DNA from: Cyanobacteria bacterium M_surface_10_m2_179
Lineage (GTDB): Bacteria; Cyanobacteriota; Cyanobacteriia; PCC-6307; Cyanobiaceae
Assembly: GCA_016882545.1 (NCBI GenBank)
Contig: VGPW01000003.1
Location: 1-63,857 of the forward strand
DNA: 63,857 nt
Direction: 5' to 3'
The position numbers were made by a program, and so were the translations under genes. Below the pieces are notes generated by a model that worked only from the letters and a program-made list of their open reading frames with translations, ran no database searches and was not told where the DNA came from. Positions 42,795 through 51,110 of this stretch are shown piece after piece. The stretch's first letter is position 1. The number at the start of each line of letters is the position of its first letter.

Positions 42795-42830
42795 ATGTTC
42801 GTTGGTTGGGCTGCAGGCAACCCGCCCGAA

Positions 42831-43508
42831 TCACCAGAGGCCGCGAACGGCTGGAGCAGGAGCGGCAGCCGGAGCTTCAGCGGTGTAAGCCGCGATGCAG
42901 GCGGGGGTGTTCATGTACCAGCTGAGCAGCGATGTGGCGCGCTGGCTGTTGGAGGCATCATTCACATCGCACACCTTCATGGCGCCATGCAGGCGCTGGT
43001 CGGTGGGCAGATTCGACATCATGCCGTAGCTGGACAGTTTGCCGTCAGCGGAATCAAGAATGATGGCGCTGCGCACAGCCTCCAGACTCTTCTGCTGGCT
43101 GTAATAGGGGGTGTAGTTGTTCTGCTGAATGCTTTCAGACAGGAACTGCTCACCCTTGGATGAATAGAGGAAGTCGGCCACAGCCACAACATCCACCGTG
43201 TATTCCTTCTGCAGGCCAGCCTGCAGCTCGTCACGGGTCCAGCCGGAGAGATCCTTGAGATCCTTCGGCACCGGGTTGTTGATCACCTCAGTGCCACCCA
43301 GGGGCAGCAAGGTGTTGGAGCGCACGAATCCCATGCTCACGGCACGGGCGGTTTGGGTGGGCAGGCCTTCCTGGATGAAGGTGGGCGAGCCGTAGCGCAC
43401 GCCGGCCTGATCCGAATTGATGGTGGTGGGGCCCTGGGGGATGGCCTGAGCCGAGAGGCCTGCGAGCAGGACACCAGCGCCAGCCAAGGGGAGAAGAACC
43501 TTGCGCAT
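42831..43508 (-). CDS. Exported conserved cyanobacterial protein
   Basis: Starting at ATG 43508 gives 225 residues with a signal peptide ('KVLLPLAGAGVLLAGLSAQA'). The mature part begins 'IPQGPTTINSDQAGVRYGSP' and includes 'DLSGWTRDELQAGLQKEYTVDVVAVADFLYSSKGEQFL', a helical region reminiscent of the cyanobacterial DUF1400-type helical domain; the match is weak and no hydrolase motif is present. The C-terminus is Ala/Pro-rich. Likely periplasmic or lumenal. A strong terminator follows. Confidence 0.6.
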   Translation of the reverse strand: MRKVLLPLAGAGVLLAGLSAQAIPQGPTTINSDQAGVRYGSPTFIQEGLPTQTARAVSMGFVRSNTLLPLGGTEVINNPVPKDLKDLSGWTRDELQAGLQKEYTVDVVAVADFLYSSKGEQFLSESIQQNNYTPYYSQQKSLEAVRSAIILDSADGKLSSYGMMSNLPTDQRLHGAMKVCDVNDASNSQRATSLLSWYMNTPACIAAYTAEAPAAAPAPAVRGLW

Positions 43509-43611
43509 GGTTGAGCAGAGGATGACTCTCCCGGTATGGCGATCCCTTCGAGCGGGGTCGGCCATCTGAAGCCTGTTTTAAGAATCGGTTATCAGAAAAC
43601 GGCACGTCGCT

Positions 43612-44124
43612 TCAGGATCGTTCGCCCCGACTGCTGCGGCTTGCCCGCTCCAGCGGCAGCCATCCCGCCGGGCAGCGCAGCTGATCGCGCTGCACCCGAA
43701 ACCCCTCAGGTGTGCCCCGCCCCCGGCAGGCCACACCCCGCGGCACACCCTCCTCCGCCTGCACCCGCGCCACGTAGCGCTCCTCACCGGCGCGGGGAAT
43801 CAGCAACAGCTGCACCATGTCAGCCGATTCCTGGATGCGGGCCTCCATGTCTTCAGGGGCTTCAATCCCCAGCACATCGAGGTAACCGCTGAAACCTCCC
43901 CAGAAATAACGGGTGATTTCACCGCCCACAAAGCGGCCCAACACCTCGGTGGCGCGAGCCTGGCCATCCTGTTGCGCCTCCTGGCTGGCGAGATCTGCCA
44001 GTACACGGTCGGTCTGGGCGCCGGTGCGCATGGCCAGCGGCGGAGCGAAGCGCCACTGGGCCAGCCCCGCCAACCCGAGCAGGCTCAGCAGGCTGAGCAC
44101 ACTCACACGCAGGGCGATCGACAT
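43612..44124 (-). CDS. Exported or membrane-anchored hypothetical protein
   Basis: Starting at ATG 44124 gives 170 residues with an N-terminal hydrophobic segment ('RVSVLSLLSLLGLAGLAQW') that is either a signal peptide or anchor. The remainder contains 'LGRFVGGEITRYFWGGFSGYLDVLGIEAPEDM' and two cysteines ('GVACRGRG', 'LRCPAGWLP') near the C-terminus. No family is recognised. The longer ORF of the track adds an unlikely N-terminus. It lies 37 nt downstream of the Sfp gene, so both may be co-transcribed. Confidence 0.6.
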   Translation of the reverse strand: MSIALRVSVLSLLSLLGLAGLAQWRFAPPLAMRTGAQTDRVLADLASQEAQQDGQARATEVLGRFVGGEITRYFWGGFSGYLDVLGIEAPEDMEARIQESADMVQLLLIPRAGEERYVARVQAEEGVPRGVACRGRGTPEGFRVQRDQLRCPAGWLPLERASRSSRGERS

Positions 44125-44161
44125 GGGTGCAGGCCCCACAGCGGCTTGAAACGGCCGGACC

Positions 44162-44812
44162 CTAGCCCCAGATTCCCGGCTCGACAGCCTCCCCCACCAC
44201 CCCACACAACCAGCCGTCACGCTGCAGGCACTGGCACGGCGGCTGCCATCCCTCCTGCAGATGCAGCAGGCGCTGCTGGGCGGCGTCCCAGCACCAATGG
44301 CGCAGATCACGCGCCAGGCTGCTGGCTTGCCACTTGATCGCCGCTTCCTTCCGCACCCAGCTCGCCAACACCGCCTCGCGTCGGCGCTCCGGTGCTAGCC
44401 CCTGGAGCTGCTGCCATTCCTGCGCAGGGAAGAAGCGCCGCGCCAACAGGTCGGCCTGCAGGGGGCGTGCCTGCCACTCCAGATCCACCCCGATCGGCCA
44501 CGGCGACCAAGCCAGCAGCAGCAGCTCCCGGCTGTGGCTGAGGCTCACATGGCCATGGCCGCTCGCCAGCCGAGGCGCCTCTCCGGGGGGGCTGTGCAAC
44601 GGCACCGCCGCGGCCGGCAACTGCAACAGCGGCGCGAGGCGCCCGCGCAACAGGCTGCGGCTGATGCGGTAGCGCTGCTGCAGCGGCGCGGGCAGTGCGG
44701 TGCTCCAGGCCTGCTCCGCCTCCGAAAGACACAAGGCTGGCGGCGCCGTGAGCGGTAGCAGCCAGAGATGCGGGCGGGCGGTCATCGGCGCGGCAGCTGA
44801 GGCTTCAGCCAT
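44162..44812 (-). CDS. 4'-phosphopantetheinyl transferase (Sfp family)
   Basis: The protein transfers phosphopantetheine from CoA to the serine of acyl or peptidyl carrier proteins. Two magnesium-binding motifs of the Sfp family are present: 'PIGVDLEW' and 'SWVRKEAAIKWQASSL'; the N-terminal half has 'RYRISRSLLRGRLAPLL' and 'GHVSLSHSRELLLLAW'. The start ATG at 44812 (MAEASAAAPM) gives 216 residues; a second ATG at 44785 (MTARPHLWLL) is possible. It is divergent from the peroxiredoxin gene and no NRPS or PKS gene is in the window, so fatty-acid ACP is a likely target. Confidence 0.88.
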   Translation of the reverse strand: MAEASAAAPMTARPHLWLLPLTAPPALCLSEAEQAWSTALPAPLQQRYRISRSLLRGRLAPLLQLPAAAVPLHSPPGEAPRLASGHGHVSLSHSRELLLLAWSPWPIGVDLEWQARPLQADLLARRFFPAQEWQQLQGLAPERRREAVLASWVRKEAAIKWQASSLARDLRHWCWDAAQQRLLHLQEGWQPPCQCLQRDGWLCGVVGEAVEPGIWG

Positions 44813-44848
44813 CCCCTTAGGCTCCCGCCATCGCACTCGCTACACCCC

Positions 44849-45316
44849 ATGGCTCTGCAGATCGGTGATGCCGCACCCGACTTCACCCTCCCTGACCAGA
44901 ACGGCACAGCTGTGAGCCTGGCCTCTTTCCGGGGGCAGCGTGTGGTGATCTACTTCTATCCCAAGGACGACACCCCGGGCTGCACCAAGGAGGCCTGCAA
45001 CTTCCGCGACCAGTGGTCGGCCTTCGAGCAACACAACATCGCCGTGCTGGGCATCAGCAAAGACGGTGCCGCCAGCCACAGCAAATTCATCACCAAATAC
45101 GAGCTGCCCTTCACGCTGCTCAGCGATGCCGAACCCTGCCCGGTGGCCGAGAGCTACGGCAGCTACGGCCTCAAGAAGTTCATGGGCCGCGAATACATGG
45201 GGATGATGCGCCACACCTTCGTGGTGGATGCCAACGGCGCGATCGAGAAGGCTTACACCAAGGTGAAAGCCGAAACCATGGCCGACGACATCCTGCGGGA
45301 TCTGGGCCTGGCCTGA
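44849..45316 (+). CDS. bcp: Thioredoxin-dependent peroxiredoxin, PrxQ/BCP type
   Basis: PrxQ reduces hydrogen peroxide and organic peroxides with thioredoxin. The 155-residue protein contains the peroxidatic cysteine in 'YFYPKDDTPGCTKEACNFRDQW' with the second cysteine five residues later, the PrxQ arrangement. 'KYELPFTLLSDAE' and 'GREYMGMMRHTFVVDANG' are also family typical. It lacks a signal peptide. It is divergent from the Sfp gene and converges with coaX (5-nt gap). Confidence 0.93.
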   Translation: MALQIGDAAPDFTLPDQNGTAVSLASFRGQRVVIYFYPKDDTPGCTKEACNFRDQWSAFEQHNIAVLGISKDGAASHSKFITKYELPFTLLSDAEPCPVAESYGSYGLKKFMGREYMGMMRHTFVVDANGAIEKAYTKVKAETMADDILRDLGLA

Positions 45317-45321
45317 GCGGT

Positions 45322-46020
45322 TCAAGCCAGCAGGCCCACCGCCGGCAACGCCGCCAGGGCCTGCAGCGCCAGATCCGGAGCCAGCACCGGCTCCAGCTGC
45401 TGCTCCACCAGCAAGGGGTGCAGCAGGGTGGCGTCACCACCGGTGAGCCAGAGCGTCCAGGGCTCGGAGGGCTCGCTCACCAGCAGGTCGCGCCAGGCCT
45501 GGGCGATCGCCGCGGCCACGCTGCGGGCGCAGCCCTGCAGCATCGCCGCTTCGGTGTCACGCGGCCAGGCTTGCTGCAGCTGTAAAGCCAGTGGCTCCAC
45601 TGCCGGCAGCTGGGCGGTGGAGCCATGGAGGCTGCGCAGCTGCAGCTGCACCCCAGCGCTGATGCGCCCGCCGCCAAAGCAGCCGGCCCCATCAATGCGG
45701 GTGAGGCTCAAGGCGGTGCCGGCATCCGCCACCAGCACGCCAGCGCCCTGCTGCCGCCAGGCCCCCCAGCCCACCAGCGCCCGATCCACCCCCAACCAGC
45801 TCGGCAGCCCCTGCAACGGCACATCCGCCAGCTGAATCTGGGCGTGAGCCGGCGGTGCCGCCAGGGCCGGTGTGGGGCCAACCGCCGCCCAGGCCTGCAG
45901 CTCCTCCCAGCAAGGGGCAATCCCCGCCTGGGGAGGCAGCTCGTGCCAGCAGCGCCAGGGCGCGGATCCCGCCTCGGCCCAATGCCAGCGGCTGTTGCCG
46001 ATCAGCAACAGCCGCGCCAC
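45322..46020 (-). CDS. coaX: Type III pantothenate kinase
   Basis: CoaX phosphorylates pantothenate in the first step of coenzyme A synthesis. The 232-residue protein has the ASKHA-fold motifs: N-terminal 'LLIGNSRWHWAEA' (phosphate 1 loop, diverged from DxGNT as in other cyanobacteria), 'VADAGTALSLTRID' and 'FGGGRISAGVQLQLRSL', and C-terminal 'LWLTGGDATLLHPLL'. The start is GTG at 46020, one base before the end of cysH, so the two are coupled. Confidence 0.85.
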   Translation of the reverse strand: MARLLLIGNSRWHWAEAGSAPWRCWHELPPQAGIAPCWEELQAWAAVGPTPALAAPPAHAQIQLADVPLQGLPSWLGVDRALVGWGAWRQQGAGVLVADAGTALSLTRIDGAGCFGGGRISAGVQLQLRSLHGSTAQLPAVEPLALQLQQAWPRDTEAAMLQGCARSVAAAIAQAWRDLLVSEPSEPWTLWLTGGDATLLHPLLVEQQLEPVLAPDLALQALAALPAVGLLA

Positions 46021-46021
46021 C

Positions 46022-46744
46022 TCAGATCCCCTCGCCGGCCATCCCGGGCAGGTGGATGCCGCACTCCTGCTTCAACCCGCCGAAGCGGGTGGCCCGGCCG
46101 CTGATGCCGCCATCGTCGGGGGCACTGGAATGCCAATCACCAACGGTGGAATAGCCCTGCTCAAACAGCGGGTGCTGGGGCAAGTCGTGCTCCTGCATGT
46201 AGTAGTACACGTCCTTATTGGTCCAGGCCAGCAGGGGCCGCAGCGCCCAGCGCCCCCGCACCTGGGCCAGCGGTTGCATCGTGCTGCGGTGATCGGTCTG
46301 CCGGCCGCGCACGCCGCTGGCCCAGCAGCGCACTCCCAGCTGCTCCAGGGCGCGATCCAGGGGCTCCACCTTGCGCAGGCGGTGGTAGGTCTCCAGGTCT
46401 TCAATCCGGCCGGTCTCCCAGAGGCGGCCATGCAGGGCCTCCATCCGCGCCGGCGACAGCTGCGACTGGGCCACATGCACCTGCAGGCCCAGCCGATCGA
46501 TCAGGGTTTCGGCGTAGTGATACGTCTCCGGCGGCAGATAGCCGGTGTCCACCCAGATCACCGGCACGGAGCGCTCTAGCTGGCTGATCAGGTGCAGTGA
46601 CACAGCCGCCTGAATCCCGAAGCTGGTGGTGAGGGCGAAACCATCTCCAAACTGCGCCAACCCCCAGCCCATGCAGCCCAGGGCATCCAGCTGCTCCAGT
46701 TCCGCGCAGGCCCGCTGCGAGTCAATCGCCGTAGAGGTGGTCAT
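46022..46744 (-). CDS. cysH: Phosphoadenylyl-sulfate (PAPS) reductase
   Basis: CysH reduces activated sulfate to sulfite using thioredoxin. The 240-residue protein has 'FALTTSFGIQAAVSLHLI' and 'VIWVDTGYLPPETYHYAETL' (PP-loop fold), 'WASGVRGRQTDHRS', and the catalytic C-terminal 'GGLKQECGIHLPG'. The paired cysteines that ligate the 4Fe-4S cluster in APS-reducing enzymes (CC before RKxxPL) are missing: the sequence reads 'YHRLRKVEPL'. So it is PAPS-specific. The ATG at 46744 is used; the long ORF upstream is antisense to the next gene. It is divergent from the NDH-2 gene. Confidence 0.92.
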   Translation of the reverse strand: MTTSTAIDSQRACAELEQLDALGCMGWGLAQFGDGFALTTSFGIQAAVSLHLISQLERSVPVIWVDTGYLPPETYHYAETLIDRLGLQVHVAQSQLSPARMEALHGRLWETGRIEDLETYHRLRKVEPLDRALEQLGVRCWASGVRGRQTDHRSTMQPLAQVRGRWALRPLLAWTNKDVYYYMQEHDLPQHPLFEQGYSTVGDWHSSAPDDGGISGRATRFGGLKQECGIHLPGMAGEGI

Positions 46745-46834
46745 CCCCCCATCCTCCACTGCCGCGGGAACAGCTGCGTCAGGGCCGCAGCCGCTGGTTA
46801 GGGTTCGCGCAACACCCTGTGTCCGGGCGAAACC

Positions 46835-48025
46835 GTGCCGCCAACCGAGGCCGATCAGCAACCCATCGTGGTGGTGGGAGGCGGATTCGGCGGCCTCAGC
46901 GCAGCCCTGGAGCTGGCGGCGGCCAGCCCGAGCACACCGGTGCTGCTGATGGAGCCCCAGGAGCGATTCCTGTTCCTGCCCCTGCTCTACGAGCTGCTCA
47001 GCGGTGAACTGCGCCGCTGGGAGATCGCACCGCGCTACAGCGAGCTGCTGGCGGGTCGCGGGCTGGCCTGGCTGCAGGAGCGGGTGAGCAGCATCAACAC
47101 CAGCGAGCGCTCCCTGATCACGCAGCAGGGCCGCCAGCTGCACTACAGCCAGCTGGTGATTGCCACCGGCGGCCAACCGATCACCTACGGCATTCCCGGC
47201 GTGCTGGAGCACACCCTGGGTTTCCGCAGCCTGGCGGATGTGGATCGCCTCAAGGCGCTGGTGGAGCAGCTGAAGCTGCAGCGACGCCCCCTGCAGCGGC
47301 TGGTGATTGTGGGAGCCGGGGCCAGTGGTGTGGAGCTGGCCTGCAAGCTCGCCGATCTGCTGCAGGGCGCCGCGGTGGTGGAGTTGGTGGAGCAGGGCGA
47401 CGACCTGCTACCCCAGGCCAAATCATTCAATCGTGATCAGGCGCGCCAGGCGCTGCTGCAGCGCGACATCCGGCTACGCACCGGCACGCGGGTCACCAGC
47501 GTGCAAGCGGATAGCCTGAGCCTGCAGCGCTCCGCCAACAGCAGCGAACAGCTCAGCTGCGATGGCGTGATCTGGACCGGCGGTGTGGTGGGCAGCGTGC
47601 CGGCCCTCACGCCCGCCCAGGAGCTCGATGGCCGGGGGCGACTGCCGTGCGATGCCGAGCTGCGGGTGATCGGCTGCGAGCAAGTGTTTGCGATCGGCGA
47701 TGCGGCGGTCTGCGCCGAAGCCAGCGGCAGCGCCCTGCCCGCCTCAGCCTTACCGGCCACAGCGCAGGTGGCCTATCAACAGGCCGCCTGCGTGGCGGCC
47801 AATGTGCTGCGTCAACGCCGCGGCGACGCGCTCGAGCCCTTCATCTGGAAGGATCTGGGCGAAATGCTGGGGCTGGGCATCGGCCAGGCCACGCTCACGG
47901 GCATGGGATTCACCCTGGCCGGCCCCGCGGCATTCCAGCTGCGGCGCCTCGCCTACCTGGCCCGGATGCCGGGCCTGCAGCACCAGCTGCGCGTGGCCGG
48001 CGGCTGGCTGGCTGATTGGTTCTGA
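46835..48025 (+). CDS. Type II NADH dehydrogenase (NDH-2) / NAD(P)H-quinone oxidoreductase
   Basis: The 396-residue flavoprotein has the FAD loop 'IVVVGGGFGGLSAALEL', the NAD(P)H loop 'RLVIVGAGASGVELACKLADLL', the segment 'YSQLVIATGGQPITYGIPG' and the second FAD motif 'VFAIGDAAVC'. It would pass electrons from NAD(P)H to membrane quinone without proton pumping; close cyanobacterial relatives (NdbB/NdbC types) include a demethylphylloquinone reductase, but the subtype cannot be fixed here. The start is GTG at 46835. It overlaps the downstream HAD gene's possible upstream start. Confidence 0.88.
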   Translation: MPPTEADQQPIVVVGGGFGGLSAALELAAASPSTPVLLMEPQERFLFLPLLYELLSGELRRWEIAPRYSELLAGRGLAWLQERVSSINTSERSLITQQGRQLHYSQLVIATGGQPITYGIPGVLEHTLGFRSLADVDRLKALVEQLKLQRRPLQRLVIVGAGASGVELACKLADLLQGAAVVELVEQGDDLLPQAKSFNRDQARQALLQRDIRLRTGTRVTSVQADSLSLQRSANSSEQLSCDGVIWTGGVVGSVPALTPAQELDGRGRLPCDAELRVIGCEQVFAIGDAAVCAEASGSALPASALPATAQVAYQQAACVAANVLRQRRGDALEPFIWKDLGEMLGLGIGQATLTGMGFTLAGPAAFQLRRLAYLARMPGLQHQLRVAGGWLADWF

Positions 48026-48048
48026 ACCAGACCCACCCCGCCCTGCCG

Positions 48049-48726
48049 ATGACCCACCAGCGCCAACCCGAGGGATTGCTGCTCGATGCGATGGGCACCC
48101 TGATCGGCCTGCGGCGCTCGGTGGGCAGCACCTACGCCGCCTTTGCCGCCGAACACGGCGTGATCGTGAAGGCGGAGGCGATCAATGCCGTATTCCCGAA
48201 GCTGTTCCGGGCGGCGCCGCCGCTGGCCTTTCCCGGCGTGGAAGGCGAGGCGCTGCTGGCCGCCGAGCAGGCGTGGTGGATTGAGCTGATTGCGGCCTGC
48301 CTCAAGGCCTGCGGCCACAACGAGCCCCTGCCCCCCGCCCTGGGGCCGGCGCTGTTCCAGCATTTCGCCACGGCTGAGCCGTGGCAGGTGTATGCCGATG
48401 TGGCCGAGCACCTGCAGCGCTGGCGCGCCGCTGGGCTGAAGCTGGCGGTGGTGAGCAACTTTGATCAGCGCCTGCAGCCGCTGCTGGAGCAGCTGCACCT
48501 GGCGGCGCTGCTGGATGCGGTGGTGGTGTCGTCGCAGGTGGGTGCCGCCAAACCCGATCCCCGGCCTTTTCAGCACGCATTGCAACTGCTCGATCTACCA
48601 GCCGAAGCGGCGTGGCACATCGGCGACAGCCCAGAGGATGAAGCCGGCGCCAGGGCGGCCGGGGTGCGCTGCGTTCTGATCGAACGACGTCAACCGGCCG
48701 GCACCCCGAGCAGCACAGCCGCTTGA
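48049..48726 (+). CDS. HAD superfamily hydrolase (HDHD3/REG-2-like)
   Basis: The ATG at 48049 gives 225 residues. The first HAD motif is 'LLLDAMGTLIGL', with the Asp nucleophile but Met where many phosphatases have the second (acid/base) Asp; motif II is 'LAVVSNFDQRL', and motifs III/IV are 'VGAAKPDPRPF' and 'WHIGDSPEDEAGARAAG'. This pattern is like the HDHD3/REG-2 group, whose substrates are unknown. It overlaps the hflX start by 4 nt, so the two genes are coupled. Confidence 0.82.
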   Translation: MTHQRQPEGLLLDAMGTLIGLRRSVGSTYAAFAAEHGVIVKAEAINAVFPKLFRAAPPLAFPGVEGEALLAAEQAWWIELIAACLKACGHNEPLPPALGPALFQHFATAEPWQVYADVAEHLQRWRAAGLKLAVVSNFDQRLQPLLEQLHLAALLDAVVVSSQVGAAKPDPRPFQHALQLLDLPAEAAWHIGDSPEDEAGARAAGVRCVLIERRQPAGTPSSTAA

Positions 48727-50357
48727 AACAAACCGCCCTGCTGGGCCGCACCGCCGGCCTGCGCCCGGCGCAGACCCGGCGGTTGGAGCGGCTCAGCCAC
48801 CGCCGGCACCCGGAAGCCTTCGGCGCCGACCTGCTCACCCTGCAGCGCCTGGCGGCCGAAAGCAGCGAGCTGGAGCTGCCCCTCAGCCTGGTGATCGACG
48901 GCCGCGGCCTCTGCCGGCTGCTGTGGGTGGGGCCGCTGGAGCAATCGGGGCGGCTGCTGGAGCGGCTGCCCGGCGGCCCCCGCCGCCAGGGCAGCGATCT
49001 GCGCCTGATCACCTGCGTGGGCCGCGCCAAACAGCTGGAGCCCCATGGCAGCGAGGCGGTGGTGGGGCTCGACCTCGATCCCCAGCTGTGGCTGCGCTAC
49101 GGGCAACACCCCGAGGCCGGTGGCCACTGGCCCGCCGCCGCCTACCTGCCGGGTGGCGATCCAGCCCACCCCTGGCAGCAACAGGCCGACGACGACCTGG
49201 CTGAGCTCTGCCAATGGATCCCGCCGGAGCGCACGGCGGTGCAGCCTGTGGCCAGAGCCGGGGGGCTGGAGCAGGTGCTGCTTCTGGTGCTCAGCCCGGG
49301 TGATCCAGAGGCAGCCCGCCGGGAGATCGCCGAACTGGAAGGTCTGGTGCGCAGCGCCGGCTCGGTGCCTGTGGGGCTGGTGGTGCAACGCAAGGCCTCG
49401 GGATCTCCCCAGACCCTCTGGGGCGAAGGAAAGCTGCGCGAAGCCGCCCTGGAGGCGCGGCGCCTGGGGGCTTCGCTGGTGGTCACCGACCGCGAACTCA
49501 CCCCAGCCCAGGCCCGCAATCTCGAGCGGATCCTGGATCTGCCGGTGAGCGATCGCAGCGAGCTGATCCTCGACATCTTTGCCCAACGGGCCGCCAGCGG
49601 AGCCGGGCGGCTGCAGGTGGAGCTGGCCCAGCTGCGCTACCGCCTGCCGCGGCTGGTGGGCCGCGGCCTGAGCCTCTCGCGCCAGGGGGGCGGCATCGGA
49701 ACCCGCGGCCCCGGCGAAACCCAGCTGGAGAAGGATCGCCGCGCCATCGCCCGCCGCATCGACAAGCTGCAGCGCGACGTGCAGAAACTGCGGGAACACC
49801 GGGCCCGCCTTCGCAGCAGCCGCCATGGCCTACACCGCTTTGCCCTGGTGGGCTACACCAACGCCGGCAAAAGCTCCCTGCTCAATGCTCTGAGCAAACC
49901 GACCGCCGGCGAGGGGGTGCTGGCCGAAAACAAGCTCTTCGCCACCCTCGATCCCACCACCCGCCGCATCAGCCGGCCCGACCCAGCCGGAGGCCCGCCG
50001 CAAACGCTCCTGCTCACCGACACGGTGGGCTTCATCCGCGCCCTGCCACCGCCGCTGGTGGAAGCCTTCCGCTCCACCCTCGAGGAAACCCTGGAGGCTG
50101 ATCAGCTGCTGCTGGTGGTGGATCTCTCCGATCCGGGCTGGGCCGAGCAGCTCAACACCGTTCACGCGATCCTCGATGAGCTGGGCAGCGACACGCCGCG
50201 GCGGCTGATCGGCAACCAGATCGATCGCTGCCCCGCCGAAGCCGTGGCCCAGGCCCGAGCCCTCGACCCCCTCGCCCTGTTTATCTCGGCCACCGCTGGG
50301 CTGGGGCTGGAGAACCTGAGCCACTGGCTGTTCAGCGACACCCACCCCAACGATTGA
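48723..50357 (+). CDS. hflX: GTPase HflX
   Basis: HflX binds the ribosome and splits stalled 70S particles in stress. The 544-residue protein carries the N-terminal HflX domain ('GTRGPGETQLEKDRRAIARRIDKLQRDVQKLREHR') and the G domain with 'LVGYTNAGKSSLLNALS', 'DTVGFIRALPPPLVEAFRSTLEE' and 'RLIGNQIDR'. An extra N-terminal part of about 100 residues makes it longer than E. coli HflX (426 aa), as in other cyanobacteria. The start is TTG at 48723, overlapping the HAD stop. Confidence 0.93.
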   Translation: MKQTALLGRTAGLRPAQTRRLERLSHRRHPEAFGADLLTLQRLAAESSELELPLSLVIDGRGLCRLLWVGPLEQSGRLLERLPGGPRRQGSDLRLITCVGRAKQLEPHGSEAVVGLDLDPQLWLRYGQHPEAGGHWPAAAYLPGGDPAHPWQQQADDDLAELCQWIPPERTAVQPVARAGGLEQVLLLVLSPGDPEAARREIAELEGLVRSAGSVPVGLVVQRKASGSPQTLWGEGKLREAALEARRLGASLVVTDRELTPAQARNLERILDLPVSDRSELILDIFAQRAASGAGRLQVELAQLRYRLPRLVGRGLSLSRQGGGIGTRGPGETQLEKDRRAIARRIDKLQRDVQKLREHRARLRSSRHGLHRFALVGYTNAGKSSLLNALSKPTAGEGVLAENKLFATLDPTTRRISRPDPAGGPPQTLLLTDTVGFIRALPPPLVEAFRSTLEETLEADQLLLVVDLSDPGWAEQLNTVHAILDELGSDTPRRLIGNQIDRCPAEAVAQARALDPLALFISATAGLGLENLSHWLFSDTHPND

Positions 50358-50412
50358 CGTCAGGCGTGGGGGTGGCTATGTCAGCATCTGGCCCATTCGC
50401 AATCACGGCTCC

Positions 50413-51048
50413 ATGGCGCTCCAACTGGGCGACACTGTCCCCGATTTCACCCAGAACTCCCAGCTGGGTCCGATCAACCTCTACGACTTCGCTGGCGACA
50501 GCTGGGTGGTGCTGTTCTCGCACCCAGCCGACTACACGCCCGTGTGCACCACCGAGCTGGGTGAGGTGTCGCGCCTGCGCAGCGAGTGGGAGAAACGCAA
50601 TGTGAAAACGATCGCTCTGAGCGTGGACTCCGCCGAGAGCCATGGCGGCTGGATCTGCGACATCAACGAGACGCAGAACACCACGGTTGACTACCCGATC
50701 CTCGCCGATGAGGACAAGAAGGTGAGCGATCTCTACGGGATGATCCACCCGAACTCGCTCAACAACCTCACGGTGCGCTCGGTGTTCATCATCGACCCCA
50801 ACAAGAAGCTGCGCCTGCAGATCACCTATCCCGCCAGCACCGGCCGCAACTTCCAGGAAATCCTGCGAGTGATCGACTCGCTGCAGCTCACCGACCACCA
50901 CCAGGTGGCCACCCCGGTGAACTGGAAAGACGGCGACGACTGCGTGGTGGTGCCCTCGATCCCCACCGACGAAGCCCGCAACAAGTTCCCCAAGGGCGTG
51001 ACCGAGATCAAGCCCTACCTGCGCATGACCCCGCAGCCCAACAAGTGA
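50413..51048 (+). CDS. 1-Cys peroxiredoxin (Prx6/AhpC-TSA family)
   Basis: The 211-residue protein has the peroxidatic cysteine motif 'LFSHPADYTPVCTTELGEVSRL' and the Prx6-type long C-terminus ('HHQVATPVNWKDGDDCVVVPSIPTDEARNKFPKGV'). It detoxifies peroxides, with one catalytic cysteine. Both this protein and PrxQ at 44849 start with MALQ(I/L)GD. A clear terminator follows, so the gene is probably monocistronic or ends its transcript. Confidence 0.94.
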   Translation: MALQLGDTVPDFTQNSQLGPINLYDFAGDSWVVLFSHPADYTPVCTTELGEVSRLRSEWEKRNVKTIALSVDSAESHGGWICDINETQNTTVDYPILADEDKKVSDLYGMIHPNSLNNLTVRSVFIIDPNKKLRLQITYPASTGRNFQEILRVIDSLQLTDHHQVATPVNWKDGDDCVVVPSIPTDEARNKFPKGVTEIKPYLRMTPQPNK

Positions 51049-51069
51049 GCCACTGAGGCTCGCCGCAAC

Positions 51070-51105
51070 GCCAGCCCCCGGGAGAATGACCCGGGGGCTT
51101 TTTTG
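51070..51105 (+). terminator. Rho-independent terminator of the 1-Cys peroxiredoxin gene
   Basis: AGCCCCCGGG and CCCGGGGGCT form a 10-bp stem around AGAATGA, followed by six T and then the anmK start region. Confidence 0.93.
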
Positions 51106-51110
51106 TGGCC

